Source: Clytia hemisphaerica (taxonomy: Eukaryota; Cnidaria; Hydrozoa; Leptothecata; Clytiidae). From it: DNA of 64,000 nucleotides. Shown one piece after another: positions 54,381 through 64,000 of this stretch. Position numbers and translations under genes: made by a program. Each line of letters opens with the position of its first letter. Positions within the stretch are counted from its first letter, which is position 1. The notes below the pieces were generated by a model. The model saw nothing but the letters and a program-made list of their open reading frames with translations, ran no database searches and was not told the origin of the DNA. The stretch spans positions 248,001 to 312,000 of the forward strand of contig CACVBU010001377.1 in NCBI GenBank assembly GCA_902728285.1. The letters are read 5' to 3'.

Positions 54381-55600
54381 TCTCCATTATGCCTTTGAAT
54401 TCTCAGGGAAAACAATTCTGTTCCTTCCAGTGCCATGATTTTTAATCCAGTGAGCTGTGCAGGTCAAACCTCGTGTTGCAGATTGCGTCACACCAGCGTC
54501 ATTCACTACATCAAAAAAATAACAATCGAACGTGAATCACAACATTCGAAAAAGCAAAAAAAATGAAGAAAACGAGCGACTTTATTTAGATCAATTCGAA
54601 TGTCATGTTTCTATATTTAAGAGCACAATTCGAATTTTCTGACGTTCGAAAATTCTCGCGGCGGCGGGGGTAACAAAAGTGGGCGTGCCCCATTCATTGC
54701 ACCCACTCTCCCTAAGAAGAGGGGGGTACATAGCAAAAGAGAAGTTTTCTAGGAAGGAAAGAACTTTAATTCACAGTAAGAAAATAATCTGGGGTGTGGG
54801 GTTTTTTTGTCAGGGAGAAGATAGGGAAGAGAGGTATAATTATAATGATAAGTCCAGCTATCAAAACAAGAAGGAAAAATTCGCGGTCTATCAAAAAGAA
54901 TTTGTCATTTTGTAACAGTTGATAGTAGAACTTCATGAAATTAACTTATCATCGCAAGGTAAATAAAAAAGCATGGTTTCTCATTGTAGGATTGCGACTA
55001 GACATCTGCTTAATTGTTTTGTGTGATTTATTCATTGATGAAACACGATGAATGAAAAATATGTAATTGATCTTTGTATACTTACAATATTTTTGTTTTT
55101 GTAAGTACTTTTAGATTGAAAGGAAACAAGCACTCGTATGTCAAAAAATGTCACCATCCAAAACAAGAAAAGTCGTTTTTTTCTCTTCTTTGCTACATTT
55201 TCGAAGCTTTTTTACTTCAGTTTGATAAAGGATACGTATACATTTAAAAATCGCGACATTTTCACTACCTAGCCTCTTGATGTTTGGATTATAAAGATGG
55301 ACAAAGGAATAAATGTCAAAAAGGATTGCAGATAAAGCTTATACAATAAAACTGACCCTATCCGTTCTTGGTAGCCTCAGGGGAAGTGACCTTTGCGTGC
55401 AGCAATAACTTGTTACTATTTTTGAGAGCTCCCCTGACTGTATATAAATTTTGTGACATGAATGAAAAAAAAAATTGATTTCCATTAACTTAATTTTGAA
55501 TCGGTTTCCTATTGTCTCGAAACTTGTTTTAATATTATTAACGAGTAATTTGAGCCTTTACATTTTTTTCTATGAAAACGCACATGAGAGAATGTTTACT
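54381..55600. other. Intergenic stretch upstream of Nanos
   Basis: No exon or clear element is recognised. It may contain distal regulatory sequence for the Nanos gene. Confidence 0.35.
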
Positions 55601-55644
55601 TTTTGATAAAACAAAAGGCTCTTTTGTGGTGAGATAAAAGAATG

Positions 55645-55681
55645 TGACGTAATACCGATTATGGGTCGTGATTGGTTGGAT
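55645..55681 (+). promoter_or_regulatory. CRE-like site and inverted CCAAT box
   Basis: TGACGTAA at 55645-55652 resembles a CREB/ATF site. GATTGGTTGG at about 55671-55680 contains ATTGG, the complement of CCAAT. They lie about 105-140 bases upstream of the TATA box. Function is inferred from consensus only. Confidence 0.4.
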
Positions 55682-55784
55682 TTTAACAATCGAGAACAAA
55701 AGAGAAGAGATACTATTGCATTGTCTGAAACACATGGCCGTACGTTCCAAATGTATTTGAATGAATCACAGCAGAAAGAAAGTG

Positions 55785-55792
55785 TATATAAA
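55785..55792 (+). promoter_or_regulatory. TATA box of the Nanos gene
   Basis: TATATAAA matches the TATA consensus. A start about 30 bases downstream (near 55815-55822) leaves a 5' UTR of roughly 75-80 bases before the ATG at 55897, with no intron needed. Confidence 0.6.
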
Positions 55793-55896
55793 CAACTTGA
55801 GCGCGCACGCTTGAAATAGTAAAGTTTTGCTTGTCGAAGAAGTTAGACAACATTTGAAGTAACAAATTTATATTTGCACATTTGCAAGAAGAAATC

Positions 55897-56628
55897 ATGA
55901 TTCGCTCAAGAGAAAGCAGTTTGAAAGCAACTTTGGAAAGGATGGATTTTACAGAGAAACCACAGTACAACGTTTTCGAGGATTATTTGGGCTTGATAAA
56001 TTTGGTTTGCCCAGCTACCTCCACAACTGATTCAACAAGTTCTTCTCCGATTCCATCACCATGTGGTTCTGTTTACGATTTTGCAACAGAATCTTCCAGC
56101 ATGATGCATCGTCACAGAATGAACAGCTTGGATTCTGACAGCCTCAGCGACAGCTCATCGTCAGGAGAAAGTCGTGAAGACGATTTGATGTTTGTCTATC
56201 CGCCACCTCCAACTAAGACAATTCCTCGTGCACCTTCACCACCCATGCGAGCCATCCTGGAAACACCTCCATATCCACCACCCTCGTTGGAAACTTTGAT
56301 CGCCCAGAAAGCCGTTCTCAGCCGTCTTCAACAGATTCCAATGAACCCTGGACCTTTCCACTCTTCTCACCACAACCGTAAGAACGCAGCCAAAGCGACC
56401 GTTTGTGTTTTCTGTCGAAACAATGGTGAATCTCGTGAATTCTACAGCTCCCACACGCTCAAAGACAGTGAAGGTAACACATCTTGTCCTATTTTGAGAG
56501 CTTACACTTGCCCGCTTTGCAAGGCTAACGGTGACAGTAGCCACACAGTGAAATATTGTCCTAAGTACACTCCAAAAGTAAAAGCTGAGAAATTACTTCA
56601 TTTAAATTTAGGCTTACACCAATTGTAA
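55897..56628 (+). CDS. nanos: Nanos homologue (RNA-binding translational repressor)
   Basis: A single-exon frame of 243 residues. I start at the ATG at 55897, which lies in a good context soon after the TATA box. Residues 170-221 form the Nanos zinc finger with exact family spacing: C170-x2-C173-x12-H186-x10-C197, then C205-x2-C208-x7-H216-x4-C221. Residues 24-36 ([13 protein letters not shown]) match the short motif by which vertebrate Nanos proteins bind CNOT1 (aromatic residues then DYLGL). Between these is a Ser-rich, then Pro-rich, probably disordered linker. Nanos acts with Pumilio on mRNA 3' UTRs and recruits CCR4-NOT to silence targets, mainly in germ and stem cells; that role is inferred from the family. 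Many nanos genes are intronless, as here. Which cnidarian paralogue it is cannot be told by eye. Confidence 0.92.
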   Translation: MIRSRESSLKATLERMDFTEKPQYNVFEDYLGLINLVCPATSTTDSTSSSPIPSPCGSVYDFATESSSMMHRHRMNSLDSDSLSDSSSSGESREDDLMFVYPPPPTKTIPRAPSPPMRAILETPPYPPPSLETLIAQKAVLSRLQQIPMNPGPFHSSHHNRKNAAKATVCVFCRNNGESREFYSSHTLKDSEGNTSCPILRAYTCPLCKANGDSSHTVKYCPKYTPKVKAEKLLHLNLGLHQL

Positions 56629-58816
56629 ATTTTTTTAATCATCAATATTGAACTTTTTTTGAATTTTTTAAGATTTTTATTCCCAAATTGTTTATATTTA
56701 AATTGGTTTATGTAGATTTTTTTCTTTTGGTTTCAAATTTTGTCACTTTGTGATGCATGTGGTCTGAGGTCTGAAGCGCTTAAACTTATGCAATATTTTA
56801 CTTGTACTTTTTAAGAGTTGGCCAAGTTTGGCTTCTGAAAATTAATGCCCTTGTCTAATAAGAATTTTGAACGATTTTTGGTTTCAACTTTTAAAGCGAT
56901 AACAAAATTTTTCGGCAGATTTTCTTGTAATCAAAGAAACAAACTTTTTCTCGTCTTAAATTGCATGCATGCTTTGTGAAAATTGTCTGAAAAGCACACT
57001 TCTAGACCCTTTTACTCAAATCTCAAATGACATTTAGGAAAATTCTGTTTGTTTACCTTCGATGAAGTGATGCTTGTTAAAAGTTTTGTTTTAATTACAA
57101 ATTTTTTGATGTCAGGCCAGGGAATCGCCTATCATTCACTCTCCTAAAAAGTTTGTTATTTTAACGACTCTAGTAATGATTTTGCGGTTTTCCACTACAT
57201 TATTATTCATTCAGTCCTTCTTGCAGTAGAGTTTGTTGCTTTTTTTGTTTGAGAGTTTTGCATATTCTCAGGCGAACTCGAAAAAAAAAATTTGAGACAT
57301 AAAATTGTATTTGTGTTTGCTTCAAAATTCAAACAGTGTTTGTCTCTTGTTCGTTGACTTTAAAATCATTTGTTTTCAAAAATTTTTTAAACGGTTATAT
57401 ACAAGAATATTTTATTCAAGAAATTTTTTCAAAATTATAATCATATATATTTAGGAGTAAAATAGAAATTTTTATATTCCCAAGTCCCCAATCCATTCCA
57501 AATTCTCATCGATTTCCTTGTTGCCCATCCCTCTCCCCGCCTATGTCCCTTGCGTTTTCCCTCTTGGTCCCAATTTTTATCCCCTAGCCCAAAAATTCCC
57601 TTGAAATTTATTTAGATGAAAAAATTATGCACTTAAAATGTGAATTTTGTTAATATTGAATTTTATGTTAGATTTTTTTGTGTACAGTTGTATTTGTTTA
57701 AAAAGATAGTCTTATAAATTTTAGAGATAAAAATCACAAATTTAATTTTTTTCAATATCAAATTTTATTCTGAGCTGTTTTTGCCTTCAAAGGGGTGTCA
57801 AATGAAATTTAAATGACTCTGCAAATATTGGTACAATGACTCTAACCCCTTTGAGAGCGATTATAACTATTGGTGTTTATAATGATAATCGATTTTTAAT
57901 TAATATAGTGTTCTGTAAAAAGAAATCTTGCTAAATTGAAAAGAAATTTGACAGTTCATATCTCATCCCTGTCTCACATTAAAACTTTTAACAAACTTTC
58001 GACCACACCTTTCAAGAAAAATTTAGTATGAAAGAGATCACATAACAATTCTGTTAGCCTTAGTTTTTCTAATCCAAGTCGGGATTGTTGTTCCAAATTT
58101 TCTTATTATTTGGCTGAAAGTAAAAGAACGAATTATTTGAATCTTAAATTGCGTTGACCAATTTTTGATGATTTTTTCCGTCCTTCTATCCCAAGTAAGA
58201 AAAGCTCTTTCCACGTTTCCACAGGACGTGAGAGCAAGCTCAATTGGTGTTGTTTAAAAAGGTGTTTCAAAATCTCGCTCAAAAAGTTTAACAATTCAAA
58301 AACAGAAGCCTCGATTCGAAATTTTGCTCGAAAAAGTATATTTTGGTGGCACCATTCAAAAACAGAGCACTTGATCCGCATGTTTTTCAAAAAGAAATAC
58401 GGTGCAAACCTGAAGGCCTCACTTGTTTGAGACCCGTCCTGTATTTTTATAATCTTATATATTTATTTCGCCCATAGCATTAGCATGTATATGGCTACTT
58501 GGGAGCTTTAAACTCAATGGATTTAGCTCGCCCTTTAAAATTTATTGCCACTTTTTCCGAATGGCGGCAAACTTTTCACACAAAAGAAATATCTGATAAA
58601 TGTTTTTCATGTTCAAGGTGAACAAAATTAACCGCCTAATTTTTACTTCCTCCACATGCAATCTAGTTTTGTGGTATTTTTGCCAAGTTTTCATCTGTTT
58701 TCATACAATTCCTTGTTTTTAAGGTTTGGGAAATCGAGTCCCGGGGAATATTCTTGCCTTGCTTGCCTCGAACGAGCAGTTTCACTTTGGAACTCAAAAC
58801 AGTTTCAAAGATCTTG
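56629..58816. other. Nanos 3' UTR and downstream sequence
   Basis: T-rich sequence follows the stop. I found no unambiguous AATAAA near it, so the UTR end is unknown. No further gene is recognised in these 2.2 kb. Confidence 0.4.
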
Positions 58817-58905
58817 GAACCTAGCTGGCACACAACGTTGTTTCGACGTTAATCTACTGTTCACAACGTCCATACAACGTTAGATGAACGTTGTGTGCCA
58901 TCTGG
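58817..58905. repeat. ACAACGTTG hairpin repeat
   Basis: CTGGCACACAACGTTGTTTC and GAACGTTGTGTGCCATCTG are mirrored around several further AACGT motifs. Similar wording (AACGTCGAAACAACGTTACG) occurs near 2035. It is probably a small hairpin MITE. Confidence 0.5.
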
Positions 58906-59344
58906 GAAGGGGATTGGTCCTTTTTACTACGCGCCCTGTATTGTAAATTTGAGCAAAATCCATGAATCAAAAATCTATCCAGCGTCCCGCTTTTACAGTT
59001 TTTGTAAACTTTAACTGATTGGTTCAATTATAATGAAAATGTAAATAATATCCAATCAAAATTGAGCTTGTATAAAAAGAAATTCGAGCGAAGGAATTTG
59101 CACTAAAATTTAAAGTGCAACGCAAACACCTTTTTGCGCGCCGAAAACTGTTTTGGTTGTTTATGGTTTCAGACGAAGTTTTGAGAACAAAATCACACAC
59201 ACTTTTGAACTTCTGTTCATTTTGTTTACAGTTTTTCTTTTTCATTTCTTCAACTTCAGCTTGTTTTGAAGATTAAACAAAAATACGCGCCTAAAACTTT
59301 TCGCTTTAAATTTGTAATGAAAAATTGGCATAATACGATCCCGA

Positions 59345-59500
59345 TTTTGACCTTGACGCCTAACGGGAAAGTGCCTCCGGAGTTCGGAAATGAGTCCAGG
59401 TCAGAAACCATTTTTTAAGAACATTCGACCGAGAATTGGACCATGTCAGAAACAACATTTGAAATTTGTTTTAAAAGCCTTCTTGAAAAGTGGTAGAAAT
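59345..59500 (+). mobile_element. Dispersed repeat fragment, relative of 18330-18560
   Basis: GACCTTGACGCCTAACGGG, GTGCCTCCGGAGTT and CAGGTCAGAAACC follow the same order as the copy at 18350. Degenerate. Confidence 0.4.
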
Positions 59501-59685
59501 GATCCAAAAATTTCCAAAATTTAAATATTTTCGGAGCTCGAATAAAAAGGCCCTACTGTATTCGAGACTGTATTAACTCTAATCAGCCAATGGAGATGTA
59601 CTACCTAAAGTTTTAGGTGAACTCGGTTTTGTGATCCTAAACTTTTTACAATACTTTATTACTGTTTTTTGCACTTTACAACGTT

Positions 59686-59913
59686 ATGAATACCGATGAA
59701 TACGAGTTGCGTAAGAGAATGATGCTACGAGAGCTCATTGGTAAACAGACTCTAGTAGGCGACACGAGAGCACAGCAGCACTGTGATCTTTTCAGAAAAG
59801 TCGAGATGAATTCTCATAATGAAGTCTGTAAATCCAATTTGAGCTATTCCCTGCAGTTTATTTGCCTCTTTATAAAATCCCGATCGAAAACTGTTTATAA
59901 ATTAGAATTTTAA
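59686..59913 (+). CDS. Weak candidate coding exon
   Basis: An ATG opens MNTDEYELRKRMMLRELIGK, with charged, helix-like composition and few Lys-AAA runs, so it looks more like protein than its surroundings for about 45 codons. After NEVCKSN it becomes low-complexity. No donor, acceptor or homologue is recognised. It may be a first exon or chance. Confidence 0.2.
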   Translation: MNTDEYELRKRMMLRELIGKQTLVGDTRAQQHCDLFRKVEMNSHNEVCKSNLSYSLQFICLFIKSRSKTVYKLEF

Positions 59914-60054
59914 TCAAATCGCACTAAGGTTACCGGCCCTTTTACGCCGACTTTAGTTGCGCCATCACCAATACTAGCCTTACCCCCAAAGGTCGAACCC
60001 AGTCCTTTAGTTAGCATCACGGTATCACGTCCATCAGTAAAATCAAAGTGTGTA

Positions 60055-60280
60055 CACGTCTCTTTTTAAAGAACAAACTATATAAGAACATAAGGCTTCG
60101 CTGGCCAAAATGTTAAGAACATTTTAAGACTTGATGGACTCAAAAACATCCTATTTCTTAGGAAAATGGTCAAAAATATTCACAAAATGGTCAAAACAAA
60201 AACATGTTAAGGCTTAAAACTCAAAAAGTTAAGAACATCCGAAGGCTTCAAAATTTTGGATTTTCCTATAAAAAAACGTG
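60055..60280. mobile_element. CACGTTTTT-ATAAGAAC-family MITE
   Basis: It is bounded by TACACGTCTCTTTTTAAAGA and the A run plus CGTGTG. The interior carries AACATAAGGCTTCG and GGCTTAAAACTCAAAAAG, mirror images of landmarks in the 22203 copy, so it lies in the opposite orientation. Confidence 0.6.
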
Positions 60281-60569
60281 TGTGTGGCAATGGGTTACGT
60301 GATTTGCCTTGCACCCCGTGAATTAAGAATTAACCAAGTCGTTATTCGATATTGAGACGACGATACGATAGCCATCTAAAATTGAATTTCAAGCCGTTCT
60401 TTTACGTGAAAAAATTTACGAAAATTTACGGTGAAAAATATTTCACCTCTCATCGACACTTCTTCGCAAATCGGGGAATAAGTCAAAATGGAGATATTTT
60501 CATAATAATCGGGAAAAAGTCCAAACTCGTATTCAGTACCTTACTCCAGCCTAATATTCTTAGTTTAGT

Positions 60570-61010
60570 ACACCCCTGTCTCAGGAGACCCGGTGAAACT
60601 TTTTCCCAAAGTGGGGATAACATTTTCTATTGATAACCCAATGGGGATAGAAATTCTATTGTTCCTATCCTAAGTCGAAAAATGGGGATGGCTTTGGAGT
60701 GTAATTTTTTTCCATTGAATTTCTATTGGGGATGAAATCAAAGTCAATTCCCAGTGGGGATGAAATTGTAGGGTCTTCTTCCCACCGGGGACGAGATTTT
60801 GGCCGAGTTTTCCAGTGGGGCTGGGGTCCAATTAGGCTGCACGCATTTGGATGTGACGAAATTATGTAAATTTATGCAAATTTTGGTTACCCCAAATTTG
60901 AGGTAACTCTCGGACGAGAATTTCATACACGATACGCATCCCCTATAACAAAATAAATTCTGGGGATGTGCGCAGCCTAGGGTCCAATCGGATCTGTGAC
61001 ACAGTGGTTT
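60570..61010. mobile_element. ACACCCC-family element, interrupted by a nested element
   Basis: ACACCCCTGTCTC on the left and GATCTGTGACACAGTGGT on the right are flanked by TTTAGT (60564-60569, 61011-61016). Removing the nested 147-bp insertion and its 9-bp duplication leaves 285 bp, matching the 284-bp copy at 35989. Confidence 0.75.
60833..60979. mobile_element. TIR MITE (147 bp) with perfect 9-bp TSD, nested
   Basis: Ends TAGGCTGCACGCA and TGTGCGCAGCCTA match at 11 of 13 positions when inverted. GGGTCCAAT flanks both sides (60824-60832, 60980-60988). A 9-bp duplication suggests a Mutator-like mobiliser. Confidence 0.8.
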
Positions 61011-61016
61011 TTTAGT

Positions 61017-62236
61017 ACGGGGATTATTTCATAATAATCGGGAATTTTTAGTTTAGTATGCAAAGTATTGAGTGAAAACACACTTCTAGATCAGCTGATG
61101 GATTTAAATTAGTGATAATCATTTTTCTTTTACATAAATATACTTATTTCATATTTCATGACATTGACATTTACTTACGTCCAATAACCTATTACCGAGG
61201 TACTTGCTTTTACGTGTCAGGGGAGAGGTCCGAAGCATTATCTTACAAGAAGCTGCTTGATTGATCAATTCTAAAAGGTGATGGTCATTTCTGACCAATA
61301 AGATGGCAAATACTTAGAATATACAAGTCAAAGTATTGAACGTAAGCCAAATTGGATTTACGAAATTGATGAGAATGTGAAAATCATTTTTTGACAGCTT
61401 TGGAATTTTTTTTTTTAATTTTAGGGTTTATTCCATAATTTGTAATGAAAAGGAAGTAGAAATTTTGATGGGATAAATTGACTTATTAGATTTTAAGAGC
61501 TTGCAAAACTAATCTCTTAAGAAGATACATTGGAGAGCCTGCCTGCCTTGATTAATATTGCGCGTCTATATTTCGTAAAACAGTTTGATCAATACGGATG
61601 AAGTATATCCAAGGTCAGCTAACCACTATCTAAGGCACTGTTTATAGCAAGAAAAAGTGTAGTCTGAATCACAGGCATTTATAGATATACTTCCTATAAG
61701 AAAGTTTTTTCGCTAGAGGATGAGCAGAAGCCTAGAAAAAGTGAAGCCTTAAAATTCTGTGTCCCTTTTGGAATAGCGAATTTAATCTGGCATAATTTTC
61801 GAAATCTGACAATAGATTTTACTTTCATTCTGGCGTTTCTGTGAAACAACAGGGCGAGAGTGAAGTGAGGAGTCAGGCCAAAGGGGCGCCAAGGAGATTT
61901 CCTATACGTTTTTTTATAAGAACAAACTATATAATAACGTAAGGCTTCGATGCCCAAAATCTTAGGAATAAGTTAAGAACATTTTAAGGCTTTGCAGACT
62001 CTAGAACACCCTATTTCTTAGAAAAATGGCCAAAAATACTCACTAAACGGTGAAATTGAGAACATGTTAAGAACATTTATAGGCTTAAAACTCAAAAAGT
62101 TAAGATTTCCTATTGAAGCACCATTGACGCTAAAGAAGGCTACTAATTAAATTGACGCACTGCGGACGCTGGGACTCTATGACTTCAATGTCTCTAGCTC
62201 GCGTCAAATAAATACACCATTTTATACAATCTCATG
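61017..62236. other. Intergenic stretch with repeat fragments
   Basis: 61695-61740 mirrors the 42045-42090 fragment. About 61907-62105 is a truncated CACGTTTTT-family copy (ATACGTTTTTTTATAAGAAC at its start, right end missing). No gene is recognised. Confidence 0.45.
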
Positions 62237-63008
62237 ACATCTTTTTTTTATAAGCATACAAAAATCCAGAAGTTGGCTCGGAAAGGCTTAGATCGAGAGA
62301 TTTACAAAGTTGAAAAATGCTTTGAGGGATGCTTTTATCCTAAGCAAAATTGTAGAGAAATTTCGAAAATCCAGCCAAAAACAAACAAATTCTGAAAATG
62401 AAGGCACAAAGTAATATTTAGCATATGCTTAAATTTTTGCCATATATGAGCCTAGATATGCTTATAAGCGCATAGACTATGTTATAGTCTAAGACGAATC
62501 ACTATCTAAGAAAAAAGCCCAAAGCCGAAGAAAATTCGCAAACAGATTTTTTTACCGAAAATAGTTTACAGTTTAAAACAGCTTCTAAAGAAGCATACTT
62601 GAGGAAAGAGTACTCCCTTAACTAAGTTATCTTGAAGTCTCAATAAAACAAATGAACCAAGAAGAAAAAATCCATAATGAGCTGGATTTTCTGTTTTCAG
62701 AGAAAAGCCACAGCCATCTTGTCTTGTGCTTCTACCAGCGTGTTTTTGTTCGTTTGAACCAAGCTCGGCCTTTAAACTTAGGCAATTTTCACCACGGAGC
62801 GACTAACCAGTCTCACTGGTTAGTCCAAGCAAAACCGCAAAACAGTTTTTATGCCAAAGAGTTATCGTCCTTTTCTTCGAAATTCTCCCGCCGATTTTTT
62901 CCGTATACCGCCATAACGCCATACCGCCATATTTTCCCGCCTTTATTTACTATCATTGTAACGGACGATAACATCGTCTAATAAGCGTAATGCTTATAAA
63001 AAAACATG
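62237..63008. mobile_element. ATAAGCAT-type MITE split by a 9-bp-TSD element
   Basis: The left part (62237-62472) carries ATAAGCATACAAAAATCCAG, TTGGCTCGGAAAGGCTTAG and GAGCCTAGATATGCTTATAA. The right part resumes at 62981 with ATAAGCGTAATGCTTATA and an A run plus CATGT. The uninterrupted relative is at 3301-3579. Confidence 0.65.
62473..62980. mobile_element. TAGAC(G/T)AT-ended element (508 bp), nested, 9-bp TSD
   Basis: The start TAGACTATGTTATAGTC and end GACGATAACATCGTCTA are inverted relatives and match the ends of the 14620-14804 element. Flanks are ATAAGCGCA (62464-62472) and ATAAGCGTA (62981-62989), 8 of 9 identical. The interior shares TTTCCCGCCTTTATTTACT-like sequence with the smaller relative. 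No transposase frame. Confidence 0.75.
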
Positions 63009-63009
63009 T

Positions 63010-63738
63010 AAAGATTTGTTTGATTTCACTTACTGTCGTCTAGCTTCCAAAGACGAATTCTTAGCGGGAATGCGAACTTTAATTCATTAATAACCGAACT
63101 TTAGATCAAAGAGTCATAAAACTATAGATATCTTTCTGATAAAATTATGTCTGACGAACCACCCCAAGACCTAATTTCTCTCCTTTCAACGAAGGTCCTG
63201 ATGTCGGCGTTGTTTGAATGTTGTAAGGATATCACACTAGGGGGAAAAGAGTGAAAAGAAGGATTTAGATATTCACCACTATCTTTTTAAGTAAAATCGT
63301 AAAATTGGATTTAAAGTGAAAATTTAATATCTTTTTATTACAAATTTGATACTTTACTGGTACTTATTAATGAATAGATTTTCCTTAACTTTTTTTTTAG
63401 AAGGGGCGCCGAAATGACAAAAAGAGTAACAGTGAATCTTAATCGTATCAAATCGATTCCCTTTGTTCAATATTTTTGATCCAAAAGCTTTTTCATTTCG
63501 TAAAGTAGATTTTCGGATTTTAACAGCATGCAACCAGCCTTTTTGAAGACTTTTTTTTGCTCTTTTGAAGTCTGAAAGTGTATTTTTGGTTTCAATTTCA
63601 AAATTACGTTACAAATCGAGATGCATAATTCCTTTTTTCTATAGTTTGATGTTACCCAGGGCCAACACAAGTTGTTCTTAAAATATCACGATCCATTTTC
63701 AATAGCTTAATTTTTGGGCAAAAGCAGTCTATTAAGAC
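63010..63738. other. No gene recognised
   Basis: AT-rich sequence with no supported exon or repeat boundary. Confidence 0.35.
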
Positions 63739-63850
63739 ACCTCTGTGTCACAGACCAGGTGGAATCCCTAGCCCACTGAAAAAATTGGCTAAAATTTCCG
63801 AGAAAATGTCGTCCCCGGTTGGAAAAATACTCTATAATTCAGCCCCTTGT
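63739..63850. mobile_element. ACACCCC-family copy, partial
   Basis: CACCTCTGTGTCACAGACCA, GGTGGAATCCC, ATGTCGTCCCCGG and AAATACTCTATAATTCA follow the family order. The element then loses similarity towards the window end. Confidence 0.5.
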
Positions 63851-64000
63851 TTCCATCCCGATTTAAAATTCAATTCCCTCCCTGTATTCAATACTAAACC
63901 GAGAATTAGTTCGAATTATAGAAAGATTCGAATAATAGAGTTTCGAATTAGTGAGAATCTACTGTAATTGATATTTCTTGTAAGTGAGGAACTGGGTACG

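Noticed and set aside
55882-55896. Starting Nanos at an upstream TTG
   Set aside because: Not a standard eukaryotic start; the in-frame ATG at 55897 is close by and well placed after the TATA box.
62652-62981. Plus-strand frame beginning MNQEEKIHNELDF
   Set aside because: It lies within the 508-bp nested MITE and runs through its terminal repeat; no protein similarity is recognised.
1-64000. CRISPR array, prokaryotic operon or viral genome
   Set aside because: The regular repeats are eukaryotic minisatellites without spacers, the genes have introns, and no prokaryotic or viral core genes are seen.

Overview
This is a eukaryotic, AT-rich (roughly two thirds A+T by eye), intron-bearing and transposon-dense genomic window. 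An animal is indicated by an intronless Nanos gene with the canonical double CCHC zinc finger, by secreted genes built from PAN/apple, EGF and F5/8C (fucolectin-like) modules, and by non-LTR and Penelope-like retroelement fragments. The overall look suggests an early-branching metazoan, most likely a cnidarian; that placement is inference. I see no bacterial genes, CRISPR array or rRNA.

Layout. 1-4.0 kb: the last four coding exons of a plus-strand gene I do not recognise (137 residues visible). 9.9-10.7 kb and 23.1-23.5 kb: two genes for small secreted cysteine-rich proteins sharing a Y-x-PEGF-x-C core. 25.5-34.2 kb: an inverted, head-to-head duplication of a four-exon gene (signal peptide, PAN, EGF, F5/8C). 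The minus-strand copy reads through intact (316 aa). The plus-strand copy has a one-base deletion at the start of its last exon and heavy insertion in intron 2. 43.9-52.2 kb: three arrays of a 30-bp minisatellite (10 codons, Pro-rich HSPEPPTPAA repeats on the minus strand), each ending in the same flank, with a 725-base assembly gap. 55.6-56.6 kb: Nanos with TATA box, inverted CCAAT box and CRE-like site. The rest is introns, intergenic DNA and mobile elements.

The mobile fraction is legible in detail. Several non-autonomous DNA-element families have recognisable terminal inverted repeats and target-site duplications (TSDs): a ~280-bp ACACCCC family with 6-bp TSDs (ten or more copies), a PIF/Harbinger-like family with TTA/TAA TSDs, TTAA-inserting elements, TA-inserting elements, and several hairpin or TIR elements with 9-bp TSDs. 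In several places a duplicated neighbour preserves the empty site, so the order of events can be read directly. The best case is 18.97-21.10 kb, where a TTAA element sits inside a Harbinger-like element that sits inside one copy of a tandem duplication.

Coding function is therefore confined to a few islands: probable secreted adhesion/lectin proteins, secreted Cys-rich peptides, a post-transcriptional germline/stem-cell regulator (Nanos), and an uncertain proline-rich repeat protein.
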